This document shows positions 41,775 to 50,172 of a stretch of DNA of 64,000 nucleotides, piece by piece. The first letter of the stretch is position 1; each line of letters opens with the position of its first letter. The translations under genes and the position numbers were made by a program. The DNA is from Prevotella sp. Its GTDB lineage: Bacteria; Bacteroidota; Bacteroidia; Bacteroidales; Bacteroidaceae. The stretch spans positions 20,352-84,351 of the forward strand of contig JAEEQH010000010.1 of assembly GCA_016285245.1 (NCBI GenBank), in the 5' to 3' direction. The notes below the pieces were generated by a model. The model worked only from the letters and a program-made list of their open reading frames with translations, was not told the DNA's origin and did no database searches.

Positions 41775-44246
41775 ATGAAACATTACGTACAGAGTTTATT
41801 ATTCACTATTCTCCTGTCGCTGTTCATCAGCCATGCAGGGGCGCAGACCCACGGTATTGCCATCGACTTGGGTAAGACGCACAAGGAGGATACCACCCGC
41901 GTGACAAACTTCAGTATCGGCGTGAACAGCAATACCGACACGCTGAAGGGCGTGCAGCTGAATATGCTGTCGAACTACGCCCGTGAAGTGCAGGGCCTGC
42001 AGTTGGCAGGCTTCACCAACATCTCGTCGTCGCCGCTGCGTGGCGCACAGCTTAGCGCCGTCACCAACATCTCGATGGGTGTGCAGCGCGGCTTGCAGGC
42101 CTCCGGACTGCTGAATGTCTCGTCGGGCACGATGAGCGGTCTGCAGGTGGGTGCCTACAACTACGCCGACGAGTTGAATGGCCTGCAGCTGGGTGTCTTC
42201 AACGTCGCCACCTCGCACCCGAAGGGCTGGCAGGTGGGACTGCTGAACTACTCGAAGGACACCGGTGGGCGCAAGATCGGTCTGGTGAACGTGAACCCTG
42301 AGACCACCATCGACCTCATGGCTTACGGCGGCACCAGCTCTAAGCTGAACGCTGCCGTCCGCTTCCGCAACCGCTCCACCTATAACGTGGTGGGCTTGGG
42401 AACGCACTATATGGGCTTCGACGACGACTTCTCGGGCGCCCTCTTCTACCGTCTGGGCCAGTACGTCCAGCTGACGCCGAAGCTGTCGCTCGGCGGCGAC
42501 ATTGGCTACTACCACATCGAGACGTTCAAGAAGAAGAGTGACGAGGGTCCCTCGCGCCTCTTCTCCGTCCAGGCACGCCTGAATGTCGACTACCAGCTGT
42601 CGCGCAGCATCGGCGCCTTCGCCTCCGTGGGCTACGGTGACACCCGCTACTACCACCACGAGCAGAAGTACCGCCAGCGGATGCTCGCCGAGGCCGGCCT
42701 GACGTTCCGCTATCCGCACAACCAGAGCCGCGAGACGGCCGTCGTCCATCGCAGCGAGAAGGAAAAGCCTGCCGACTCGCTGATGGCCCTCGGACTGGGC
42801 AAGAAACACCCGTGGTGGGCCCTGGCTGAGGCAACGGGCATCAACGTCTTCGTCCATTGCTTCGACCGCTTTGCGCTGAACGCCGACTTCGCCCAGACGA
42901 ATATCCACACGTGGAGCAACAACTTCAAGAAAGGCTTCGTGTGGGACAACGACGTCTTCTCGACGAACCTCTTCATGCACCCCTACCACGGTAACCTCTA
43001 CTTCAACGCTGCCCGCTCGCAGGGCCTGACGTTCTGGGAGTCGGTACCCTACGCTGCACTCGGATCGCTGGAGTGGGAGTTCCTGGGCGAGCGTGAGCCA
43101 CCTGCCATCAACGACCTCATCGCCACCACCTGTGGCGGCTTCTGCATCGGTGAGATCACGAACCGCATCAGCCGCATCTTCCTCGACGACAGGAAACAGG
43201 GTTGGCCCCGCTTCTGGCGTGAGCTCGGTGCCGCCGTCTTCAACCCCATGGGGGCGCTGAAGCGTCTGGCTACCGGCGATGCCTGGAATGTGCGTCATGA
43301 CCACTACCGCTACCACGACTACAACCGCAATCCCGTGGAGATTGCCATCTCCGTGGGCGACCGCTACCTGGCCGACGACGGCAGCTTCTTCAAGGGCGAA
43401 CACAATCCCTACGTGAACCTCTCCATGCAGTATGGCGACCCTGTGAACGAGGACGAGAACAACGATCCCTACGACTTCTTCGAGTCGGAACTTGTCGTCG
43501 GACTCTCCAGCAACCAGCCCATCCTCAACCAGGTACACCTCATGGGCCGTCTGTGGAGTACGCCAATGATTGAGCGCAAGAATATCCGCGCCGAGCTGGG
43601 TATCTACCAGCACTTCGACTACTTCGACTCGAAGCCCGTCAAGGATGGTTCAGACATTACACCCTACCGTATCAGCGAGGCGGCCGCCTTCGGTCCTGGT
43701 GCCATCATCCAGATGCCGCAGGTGGGTATGCTCGACCGTCTGGAGCAGCGCATCTTCGTGAACGGCATCCTGCTCGGCGGCACGAAGAGCGACTACTACA
43801 ACATCATCGACCGCGACTACAACATGGGCAGCGGCTTCAGCGTGAAGACGAAGACCCATCTGGAGCTGCGACACTTCGGACGCTTCATCCTGGACGCTCA
43901 GTACTACCGCATCTTCACCTGGAAAGGCTATCAGGACAAGCTCGACCAGATCAATAAACGTATTGAAAACGGTGAGTTCACGGCAGAGTACCTGCGCTCC
44001 ATCACCGACGACCATGTGAAGTTCGAGGAGGCCACCGGTGTCAACCTGCTCCACCTCAACTCCCAGGGTGACAAGGGCAACGCCGCCCTGCTCGTCATCA
44101 GTCCCACGACCGTATTCGACATCGCCCGCAATTGGAGCATCGTCCTCTCAGGGTCGTACTTCGCCCGTAACACGCACTACAAGTACCACGACAACGTGAA
44201 GGTGAACACCTTCGAACTGCGTCTTGGTGCTACCGTACACTTGTAA
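41775..44246 (+). CDS. DUF3943 outer-membrane protein with N-terminal GLQ-type repeats
   Basis: 823 residues with signal peptide (about 1-23, ending AGAQ). Residues about 55-195 consist of short repeats of the type GLQLAGFTN / GLQVGAYN / GLQLGVFN, a beta-roll-like pattern resembling the LA_2272 surface-repeat proteins. From about 330 the DUF3943 region follows (WEFLGEREPPAINDLIATTCGGFCIGEI, WPRFWRELGAAVFNPMGALKRL), ending in beta strands (NTFELRLGATVHL). Likely an outer-membrane barrel with an added repeat domain. Flanked by two DUF4421 genes in one operon. Function unknown. Confidence 0.82.
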   Translation: MKHYVQSLLFTILLSLFISHAGAQTHGIAIDLGKTHKEDTTRVTNFSIGVNSNTDTLKGVQLNMLSNYAREVQGLQLAGFTNISSSPLRGAQLSAVTNISMGVQRGLQASGLLNVSSGTMSGLQVGAYNYADELNGLQLGVFNVATSHPKGWQVGLLNYSKDTGGRKIGLVNVNPETTIDLMAYGGTSSKLNAAVRFRNRSTYNVVGLGTHYMGFDDDFSGALFYRLGQYVQLTPKLSLGGDIGYYHIETFKKKSDEGPSRLFSVQARLNVDYQLSRSIGAFASVGYGDTRYYHHEQKYRQRMLAEAGLTFRYPHNQSRETAVVHRSEKEKPADSLMALGLGKKHPWWALAEATGINVFVHCFDRFALNADFAQTNIHTWSNNFKKGFVWDNDVFSTNLFMHPYHGNLYFNAARSQGLTFWESVPYAALGSLEWEFLGEREPPAINDLIATTCGGFCIGEITNRISRIFLDDRKQGWPRFWRELGAAVFNPMGALKRLATGDAWNVRHDHYRYHDYNRNPVEIAISVGDRYLADDGSFFKGEHNPYVNLSMQYGDPVNEDENNDPYDFFESELVVGLSSNQPILNQVHLMGRLWSTPMIERKNIRAELGIYQHFDYFDSKPVKDGSDITPYRISEAAAFGPGAIIQMPQVGMLDRLEQRIFVNGILLGGTKSDYYNIIDRDYNMGSGFSVKTKTHLELRHFGRFILDAQYYRIFTWKGYQDKLDQINKRIENGEFTAEYLRSITDDHVKFEEATGVNLLHLNSQGDKGNAALLVISPTTVFDIARNWSIVLSGSYFARNTHYKYHDNVKVNTFELRLGATVHL

Positions 44247-44277
44247 GGGGCAAGGAGCAAGAGAATAGAAGATAAAT

Positions 44278-44303
44278 AAAAATTGAAGAATTGAAGGATT
44301 GAG
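44278..44303 (+). repeat. Family C repeat overlapping a TTG start
   Basis: AAAATTGAAGAATTGAAGG-type string. Its last TTG (44299) is the most plausible start codon of the next gene. Confidence 0.65.
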
Positions 44304-45291
44304 AACTGTTTGCACTTTGCTGCTGCTCATCGCCATGTTGGGTGCAAGTGCCCAGAAGCGCGACTCGCTGCGAAGGGCACAGCTGGACAGCGCGCTGGCT
44401 GCCCGCTACTACCGTACGCCCTACGACACCAACTTCGTCAGCCGCCCCGAGGGACGGCTGACGCTGAAGGTGCGTATGAACCAGACGGGTAACAGCTTCC
44501 ACGCCAAGGGGACGGTGAACGGCGTGCACTCGAAGGCCGACTTGAAGACCAGCCACAAGACCACTTTCTCCATTGCCGCCATCTACCGCGGTATAGGCGT
44601 TGGTATGGCAGTCAACCCCAACAAATGGAGAGGGGTGTACAAGGACTACGAGTTCAACCTGAACTACTACAGCAGCAGCCTGAGTCTGGATCTTTCCTAC
44701 CAGCGCTCCGAGACGCTGGCGGGCGATGTGCGTCGCGATGACATTCTGTCGCAACTGGAGGCCGACGATGTCACGATGAAAGTGCTCAACATCGCGGGCT
44801 ACTACACCTTCAACCACCGCCGCTTCTCCTATCCCGCCGCCTTCACCCAGAGCTACATCCAGCGTCGTTCACAGGGCTCGTGGCTGGCGGGCTTCAGCTA
44901 TCAGGGCGGCAGCATCAAGACCACCGACCATCTGATGGCGCGTAATCCCAATGCCCCTGAGACACGCATCTATGTCGGACACTTCGGCATAGGCGGCGGC
45001 TATGGCTACAACTGGGTGCTTGGCCACCGTTGGCTGCTACACTTCTCCATGCTGCCCACCTTCGTCGTCTACAACCGCAACAGCATGACGGTCAACGGCG
45101 TGCGCCGTAAGGCCCAGCATATACGTTTCAACATGATTTTCAACGAACGGGCGGCCATCGTTCATTACTTCTCGCCGCGCTACTTTGCTGGTGCCACACT
45201 CGTTATGAACAACTCCGTCATCGACGATGAGGCCGTCACCGTCAATCAGAACAAGTGGCGTGCCCGCGCCTTCTTCGGCCTTCGCCTATAA
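44299..45291 (+). CDS. DUF4421 family predicted outer-membrane protein (copy 2), TTG start
   Basis: 330 residues from a TTG at 44299, which gives a good signal peptide (MRTVCTLLLLIAMLGASAQ). The first in-frame ATG (44335) would cut the signal in half. It is a paralogue of the gene at 40719 (shared YDTNFVSRPEG/YDTTYISRSPG, GSWLAGFSYQGG, final strand KWRARAFFGLRL). Predicted outer-membrane beta-barrel. The start may have been replaced when a family C repeat entered the gap. Confidence 0.8.
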   Translation: MRTVCTLLLLIAMLGASAQKRDSLRRAQLDSALAARYYRTPYDTNFVSRPEGRLTLKVRMNQTGNSFHAKGTVNGVHSKADLKTSHKTTFSIAAIYRGIGVGMAVNPNKWRGVYKDYEFNLNYYSSSLSLDLSYQRSETLAGDVRRDDILSQLEADDVTMKVLNIAGYYTFNHRRFSYPAAFTQSYIQRRSQGSWLAGFSYQGGSIKTTDHLMARNPNAPETRIYVGHFGIGGGYGYNWVLGHRWLLHFSMLPTFVVYNRNSMTVNGVRRKAQHIRFNMIFNERAAIVHYFSPRYFAGATLVMNNSVIDDEAVTVNQNKWRARAFFGLRL

Positions 45292-45319
45292 CATCTACTC
45301 GTGCAGGATCAGCGCCGAA

Positions 45320-45382
45320 AAGTGGCGGTTATTTGATAATAAGTGGCAGGTATTTTGAAATAAGTGGCGGGTATTCGGGGAC
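45320..45382. repeat. Three tandem 21-bp repeats
   Basis: Three imperfect units, each starting AAGTGGC(G/A)G, begin at 45320, 45341 and 45362 (period exactly 21). They lie in the 316-bp gap after the second DUF4421 gene. No spacers, so not CRISPR; possibly a protein-binding site or a simple tandem duplication. The rest of 45292-45607 holds the -7 box at 45529 and nothing else recognised. Confidence 0.75.
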
Positions 45383-45528
45383 GATTGGCATCTCACAACG
45401 GGGACAGTAACTATTGTGAGGTTTCGGAGGTGCGGCGGTTGGCGGGCGATAGGTGCCTACTTTCCTCACTTCTCTTCTTCATGGGTCAACTTTTCTGCTG
45501 ATTTCTTCGTGTTCTCCGAAATCTTTTG

Positions 45529-45536
45529 TATCTTTG
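45529..45536 (+). promoter_or_regulatory. Bacteroidota -7 box (TATCTTTG) for the 45.6-48.1 kb cassette
   Basis: TATCTTTG lies 71 bp before the ATG at 45608. It argues against any coding start upstream at 45416, although that frame is open. Confidence 0.7.
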
Positions 45537-45607
45537 CGGTCGTAACGATCTTTGCAACCCAAAGAGCTAGAGCGATTTCTAACCAAATCAGAATTAATGA
45601 AAGAGAT

Positions 45608-46114
45608 ATGAAGAAACTATTACTACTATTTGGGTGTCTGACGACATTAATGATGTACGCCCAAACGGCGGAAGAGTTGAAGACTCTTGTGGTTAGTCTG
45701 ACGGATGGCACGGTTTTTCGCTTCGATATTCCAACCAAAGAACCGATGCTACAGTTCAGCAAAGGTGTAGTAAAGGTGTACTCCATTCAAGATGTTGGCG
45801 AAGAGTCAAACACCCTGACGATAGCCCGCGACCATCTGAAGGACATTTTCTTCGAAGACGCGGAAACGGCTATCCAGACATCCACTACTGAGAGGAATGC
45901 CGTTACTTTCAATTTGTTGCAGCCAAGCACAATAGCTGTCAATGGCCTTCGTTCTGGCGATCAGATTCAGGTTGTCGGCATAGACGGTCGCTGTGAGATG
46001 AACGTTAGTGCCGCTGCCAACGGACAAGCAGTCGTAGACCTCTCAGGTCGTTCGCGTGGCATCTATGTGATCAGTGTCAATAAACGTTTTAACTTTAAAT
46101 ATAGGAAGCCATGA
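45608..46114 (+). CDS. Exported protein with T9SS-like C-terminal domain
   Basis: 168 residues from the ATG at 45608 with signal peptide (MKKLLLLFGCLTTLMMYAQ). The N-terminal part has the pattern VVSLTDGTVFRFDIP...ARDHLKDIFFED. The C-terminal 70 residues (NGLRSGDQIQVVGIDGRCEMNVSAA...LSGRSRGIYVISVNKRFNFKYRK) look like a type A sorting domain of the type IX secretion system. Overlaps the next gene by 4 bp. AT-richer than the neighbourhood. Function unknown; surface or secreted location is inferred. Confidence 0.7.
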   Translation: MKKLLLLFGCLTTLMMYAQTAEELKTLVVSLTDGTVFRFDIPTKEPMLQFSKGVVKVYSIQDVGEESNTLTIARDHLKDIFFEDAETAIQTSTTERNAVTFNLLQPSTIAVNGLRSGDQIQVVGIDGRCEMNVSAAANGQAVVDLSGRSRGIYVISVNKRFNFKYRKP

Positions 46115-47526
46115 GAAAATTGATCATTTCTTTATTTTTAGTTATTACGGTTGTTTCGACGGTACAGTCCCAGCGACTGCTTATCGTGAACGATTCGCTG
46201 GCTATTGACGTCAAGGACATTGACCACATCAGCTATGCTGCCGACCCGCAGTCTCCTTATCGGCTGATATGTGAACAGTTAGCAATGGACTCCAAGACAA
46301 CGCTTTTCTATCAGGCTTTACAGATGACGGGGCTGATTGACTCGCTTCTAGTGTACGAGGACGAGAATTATCCTACCAATCTTTCTGGGCAGGCGTTCCC
46401 TGTGAAACAAGGAGCCGGAGGGGGGAGCGTCCCATGCTATTATCTGACATCCAGACCTCGCCGCTTTACGGTGTTTGTCGAGACTGATTCCGTGTTCCGC
46501 GCGGCAGGAATCAACAATATCGACGATCTGAAGGCTTGGGCCAAGACGGTGTATGACGAAGTGTTTCCACAGGATGCCTCTATCAGTGATCCCACAAACC
46601 GTTGCAACTCTCTGAACCGTTTTGTCTCTTATCATATCCTGCGCCACGCTGCGGGCTATGCAGCACTGACCCCGGTAAACGACAGGAACACCATATTGGC
46701 TAATCATATGCCAGGAACAACGAGTGACGTCGCTACTTTCTATGAAACGATGATGCCCTTTGCTTCGCTGAAGTGCTCGTATCCACGTGGTGTCAAGCCC
46801 GACGGCATCTACCTGAACCGACGCGGCCTGAAGGACAATTACACCGTTCGCGGCATACATATCATGCAGGACGGAGGCGATTATGACCACTGGACTGACA
46901 ATGGTGACTATTTTTACATCGACAGTCTGTTGGTTTACGACAAAACGACACAAGAGAAGGTGCTTCACGATATTTGGCGTGTAGACTTTAAGGACCTCTC
47001 GCCAGACTTGCTTAATCTCGGTTTCCGTCAGGAGGAATCCCCCCTGATAGGTATTCCCGGCGGCTATGTCGACAACATTGATACCGATGCAGAGGTAGTG
47101 ATTCTGTATCCCCATTCAACTTATTGGTTGGCGTATGAGGGTGATGCCGTCTCCTGTCCAAACATGAAGCGTCTCACTGTGAAGCTGCCACCCTTGCCCG
47201 CTGGCCAATGGCAGGTACGTTTGGGATATTCCTCTGGTGCCGAACGTCCCGTTATCAATACGTATATCAATGGCGTGTTACAATTCTCTAATATCGATTT
47301 GCGAGAATTAAAGCAGTCTGTCGATGCTGACGATAATCTGTTCCACGGTCCCGACGACTATTTTTTGAATGGTTCTATTCCGATGTCATCTTATACCCAT
47401 AACTATCGCATTGTTGTCGGTAGTTTGTCTTCTGATGGTAGTCAAGACTATTATCTGACTTTTGAAGTTACTATTCCCGAGTTCGACTATTGGCCTATCG
47501 ACTTCTTAGAATTTGTGCCTATTTAG
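46111..47526 (+). CDS. Exported protein with fasciclin-like region
   Basis: 471 residues with signal peptide (MRKLIISLFLVITVVSTVQSQ). The middle (about 50-240) resembles a fasciclin fold as found in Bacteroidota surface proteins (FYQALQMTGLIDSLL, FTVFVETDSVFRAAGINNIDDLKAWAK, LNRFVSYHILRHAA). A beta-rich C-terminal region follows (WQVRLGYSSGAERPVINTYINGVLQF). No lipobox. Start overlaps the previous stop (ATGA). Probably a surface adhesion or matrix protein; the fasciclin call is by pattern only. Confidence 0.6.
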   Translation: MRKLIISLFLVITVVSTVQSQRLLIVNDSLAIDVKDIDHISYAADPQSPYRLICEQLAMDSKTTLFYQALQMTGLIDSLLVYEDENYPTNLSGQAFPVKQGAGGGSVPCYYLTSRPRRFTVFVETDSVFRAAGINNIDDLKAWAKTVYDEVFPQDASISDPTNRCNSLNRFVSYHILRHAAGYAALTPVNDRNTILANHMPGTTSDVATFYETMMPFASLKCSYPRGVKPDGIYLNRRGLKDNYTVRGIHIMQDGGDYDHWTDNGDYFYIDSLLVYDKTTQEKVLHDIWRVDFKDLSPDLLNLGFRQEESPLIGIPGGYVDNIDTDAEVVILYPHSTYWLAYEGDAVSCPNMKRLTVKLPPLPAGQWQVRLGYSSGAERPVINTYINGVLQFSNIDLRELKQSVDADDNLFHGPDDYFLNGSIPMSSYTHNYRIVVGSLSSDGSQDYYLTFEVTIPEFDYWPIDFLEFVPI

Positions 47527-47548
47527 AAATAAGAAAGAAAATGAAACT

Positions 47549-48124
47549 ATGAGATACAAAGCATCGTTATTGCTGCTGGCTTGCTTCAGCTTCATGCAAG
47601 CAACAGCCCAGGACATGACCACCATCCACATGAAGGACGGCACGGCATTGTCGTTCGAGAACGGGCGTCACAATGTGACCAACATACGCTTCTGGGAAAA
47701 TCCTGAGAGTGAGCAATTAACAAACGCCCCTGATATTCAAATCAATAATAACAATAATGACTATACGGTGCTGCTTTCCGTATGCAGAATAGTCACTTTA
47801 CCCACAAAACAATCAACGCTCTCTGTCTGTATAGGCACGGCCGCCAATCTTACCATACAGTCGTGCGAGTGTGTGATTCCTGGAACGGAAGATAATGATG
47901 GTACACTCTATTTCCAAATTGGGGAAGAAAATGCGTTGAAGAAAGCTAATTGGAACAGCACAATCCCTTCTTCGGCAAGCCCCCTACCAGTATACAATTA
48001 TCCCTTACAGAAAGGACAGACTTACTATTGGCGTGCTATCATGCGAGTACCCTACCAGCAGGGTGGTCAAAGGAAAGAGGCCATTGTCTACGATAGTCAG
48101 GAGTACAGTTTCCAGATACCCTGA
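47549..48124 (+). CDS. Exported hypothetical protein
   Basis: 191 residues from the ATG at 47549; an upstream start at 47513 lies inside the previous gene and spoils the signal peptide (MRYKASLLLLACFSFMQATAQ). The N-terminus repeats the motif of the first cassette gene (TTIHMKDGTALSFENGRHNVTNIRFWE), suggesting a shared fold or sorting signal. The rest is beta-rich, with the segment YPLQKGQTYYWRAIMRV like a fibronectin-III edge strand. Function unknown. Confidence 0.6.
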   Translation: MRYKASLLLLACFSFMQATAQDMTTIHMKDGTALSFENGRHNVTNIRFWENPESEQLTNAPDIQINNNNNDYTVLLSVCRIVTLPTKQSTLSVCIGTAANLTIQSCECVIPGTEDNDGTLYFQIGEENALKKANWNSTIPSSASPLPVYNYPLQKGQTYYWRAIMRVPYQQGGQRKEAIVYDSQEYSFQIP

Positions 48125-48326
48125 GGCTCTCGACACGGCATCAGAATTCATCAAGGGCATTCAGGAGCAGGTGAGGTGAGGCCAATGCGGCCATGTACTA
48201 GACAAATGACTACTTTTTTGTGCAAAAAGTGCGGAGAAAAGGGACATTTTAGCGGTTTTTGGGTGAAATGAAACGAAACTGAAAAAATGTGGTACAGATG
48301 ATAATGCGTGTTTGCAGAAAAGGCTG

Positions 48327-48440
48327 TAACTTTGCACCCAGAAAAAGTTAATAGATTTGTTTTAGTAAATTATTAGTAGTAGTTAGTTTTGTTTTCGCCG
48401 GGACAGATGAGAAGCGTTTCATCTTGTCCCGGCGCTTTGT
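48327..48440 (+). ncRNA. Candidate small RNA with promoter and terminator-like hairpin
   Basis: TAACTTTG at 48327-48334 fits a -7 box. About 60 bp later a strong stem (CGCCGGGACA at 48396-48405 with TGTCCCGGCG at 48425-48434, extended by GATGA/TCATC with one bulged A) is followed by CTTTGTTTG. No gene of sense lies between or directly after, so a transcript of about 100 nt is possible. It could also be an orphan promoter plus terminator. No known RNA family recognised. Confidence 0.4.
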
Positions 48441-48737
48441 TTGCAGTCCTTTATGCTTCGTGCTTCATGGTTTCTCTGCGAAAAACCCTTTGTACTCTGT
48501 GTTTCTGCGTGATAATCAAGCATACGAAAGCGTCATGATCCTCTTGGGAAAGCATCGTTATCATCTTGCGAAAGCTATGTTGGAGAGCTATTCAATTTGT
48601 CTCAAATTCTTTTCGTTTTTTAATCGGAAGAAACAGGAATGCTGAGGAAGGGTTGCTTGAAGTGGGTAATTGCTTAATTTTCAATGAAATTTTGGTTAAT
48701 TTCTGCGCGAAGCGCATCAAATAAAAGAAAAAAGTCG

Positions 48738-48745
48738 TACCTTTG
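48738..48745 (+). promoter_or_regulatory. Bacteroidota -7 box (TACCTTTG) for rnhB
   Basis: TACCTTTG lies 44 bp before the rnhB ATG. The leader then runs through a family C-like string (GATAATTGAAAAGTTGAGG) up to the start codon. Confidence 0.7.
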
Positions 48746-48789
48746 TAGGCAATAAGCCAAATTGGTACCGGATAATTGAAAAGTTGAGG

Positions 48790-49422
48790 ATGTTGAAGAG
48801 TCATTATTACGATGGACTGACGGAGGCGGGCTGCGACGAAGCGGGCCGTGGCTGTCTGGCGGGTAGCGTCTTTGCCGCGGCGGTGATACTGCCGCCGGAC
48901 TACGAGAATGCGCTGCTGAACGACTCGAAGCAGCTCACGGAGCGGCGACGCTACCAGCTACGTCAGGAGATAGAGCGCGATGCCGTCAGCTGGGCCGTGG
49001 GCATCGTTACGCCCGAGGAGATAGACCGCATCAACATCCTGAACGCCTCGATACTCGCCATGCACCGTGCCCTGGACGGACTGAAGGTACGCCCGGAGGC
49101 GGTGATTGTCGACGGTAACCGCTTCAAGCCCTATCTTCCTGTGGTCGACGGCGCTCCCGTCACTATTCCTCACACGACGATTGTCAAGGGCGACGGAAAG
49201 TACCTCTCCATAGCGGCGGCCTCGATACTGGCGAAGACGTACCGCGACGACTACATGAATGCGCTGGCTGAGGAGTATCCGCAGTACGACTGGCGCAGCA
49301 ACAAGGGCTACCCGACGAAGCGCCATCGTGAGGCCATCAAGGAGTATGGCATCACGCCGCTACACCGCCGTTCGTTCAACCTGCTGGGTGACGGACAGCT
49401 GGAGCTGGCGTTTGAGGAATGA
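48790..49422 (+). CDS. rnhB: Ribonuclease HII
   Basis: 210 residues from the ATG at 48790 (a TTG two codons earlier is possible). Signature motifs: [13 protein letters not shown] with the first two catalytic acidic residues, [40 protein letters not shown] and the C-terminal [17 protein letters not shown] with the last catalytic Asp. It cuts RNA in RNA:DNA hybrids and at single ribonucleotides in DNA. Length is standard. Confidence 0.96.
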   Translation: MLKSHYYDGLTEAGCDEAGRGCLAGSVFAAAVILPPDYENALLNDSKQLTERRRYQLRQEIERDAVSWAVGIVTPEEIDRINILNASILAMHRALDGLKVRPEAVIVDGNRFKPYLPVVDGAPVTIPHTTIVKGDGKYLSIAAASILAKTYRDDYMNALAEEYPQYDWRSNKGYPTKRHREAIKEYGITPLHRRSFNLLGDGQLELAFEE

Positions 49423-49427
49423 AAAAA

Positions 49428-49492
49428 TGTACAATGTATCGATGTACGATGTACAATGTAAAAATGAGAAAATTCAAAAATGTAAAAAGTAG
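49428..49492 (+). repeat. Family C-like repeat (ATGTACAATGTA units) before the DUF4923 gene
   Basis: ATGTACAATGTA occurs at the start and again about 20 bp later, with ATGTACG in between, then AATGAGAAAATTCAAAAATG. It fills the gap between rnhB and the DUF4923 gene and ends at the start codon. Confidence 0.7.
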
Positions 49493-49500
49493 AAATGATT

Positions 49501-50157
49501 ATGAAGAAATTACGTTTTTCGGTGATTGCAGTGGCCATGACGATGTTGATGGCCGGCTGTGGAACAATGATACCCGGCGGAACGGGTACAGGTAGTGGTT
49601 CGGCAACGCAGACAGGTTCCGTCCTGGGCGATGTGCTGGGTAGTGTCATCAACGGCGGCGGCATCGAAGCCATCGCCAGCGTCATCGGCGCCACGAAGAT
49701 GACTCAGCAGTCGCTGATCGGCTCGTGGAAGTACAGCGGCCCTGGCTGCGCGTTCACCAGCGAGAACCTGCTGGCGAAGGCCGGTGGCGAGGTGGTAGCT
49801 GCCCAGATCAAGGAGAAGCTGCTGCCGACCTACCAGACGCTGGGTCTGTCGGCCTCGAACACCTATGTGCAGTTCAACAAGGACAACACGTTCTCGGCCT
49901 CGTTTGGCGGCAAGCAGTTCAGCGGTACCTACACCTACGACGAGAAGTCGAGCAAGGTGGTGCTGAAAGGTATGTTGCTGAATATCAACTGCTACGCGAA
50001 GAAGAATGTCAACGGCATCGCCCTGCTCTTCGAGGCTTCGAAGCTGCTGACGGTGCTGCAGATGGTGTCGGCCATGAGCGGCAACGCCACGCTGGGCACC
50101 ATCGGTGACCTGAGCAAGAACTACGACGGCGTACGCCTCGGCTTCGACTTCAAGTAA
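49501..50157 (+). CDS. DUF4923 family lipoprotein
   Basis: 218 residues from the ATG at 49501 (another ATG at 49495 is equally open). Lipoprotein signal MKKLRFSVIAVAMTMLMAGC (Cys 20), then a Gly/Ser/Thr-rich linker. The main domain has QQSLIGSWKYSGPGCAFTSENLLAKAGGEVVA and NTYVQFNKDNTFSASFGGKQFSGTYTY, a lipocalin-like beta pattern, as in the DUF4923 family of Bacteroidales. Probably anchored in the outer membrane. Function unknown. 15 bp before the DUF2851 gene. Confidence 0.8.
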   Translation: MKKLRFSVIAVAMTMLMAGCGTMIPGGTGTGSGSATQTGSVLGDVLGSVINGGGIEAIASVIGATKMTQQSLIGSWKYSGPGCAFTSENLLAKAGGEVVAAQIKEKLLPTYQTLGLSASNTYVQFNKDNTFSASFGGKQFSGTYTYDEKSSKVVLKGMLLNINCYAKKNVNGIALLFEASKLLTVLQMVSAMSGNATLGTIGDLSKNYDGVRLGFDFK

Positions 50158-50172
50158 ACGACACGAGTGCCG

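Larger units (their letters stand above)
48125..48789. other. 665-bp gap: candidate small RNA, repeat-like low-complexity DNA, rnhB promoter
   Basis: 48125-48320: nothing recognised. 48327-48434: a -7 box followed by a strong hairpin, see the ncRNA entry. 48450-48515: the kind of low-complexity text (CTTCGTGCTTC, CTCTGTGTTTCTGCG) that recurs in many bacterial intergenic regions, here without coding sense. 48590-48660: AT-rich. 48738-48745: promoter of rnhB. A 73-residue open frame at 48424-48645 is not considered a gene. Confidence 0.5.

Noticed and set aside
41829..42330. GLQ-type repeats of the DUF3943 gene as a DNA repeat family
   Set aside because: The similarity is at the protein level with varied codons, typical of a repeat domain and not of inserted DNA.
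45320..45382. Tandem repeats considered as CRISPR
   Set aside because: Units are directly adjacent, imperfect and only three in number; no spacers and no cas genes in the window.
45416..45607. N-terminal extension of the secreted protein at 45608
   Set aside because: The extension would span the -7 box at 45529 and precede a perfect signal peptide; it would start at GTG in non-coding-looking DNA.
48424..48645. 73-residue open frame between the secreted cassette and rnhB
   Set aside because: Its first part is terminator stem and low-complexity intergenic text; no promoter or signal, no family resemblance.
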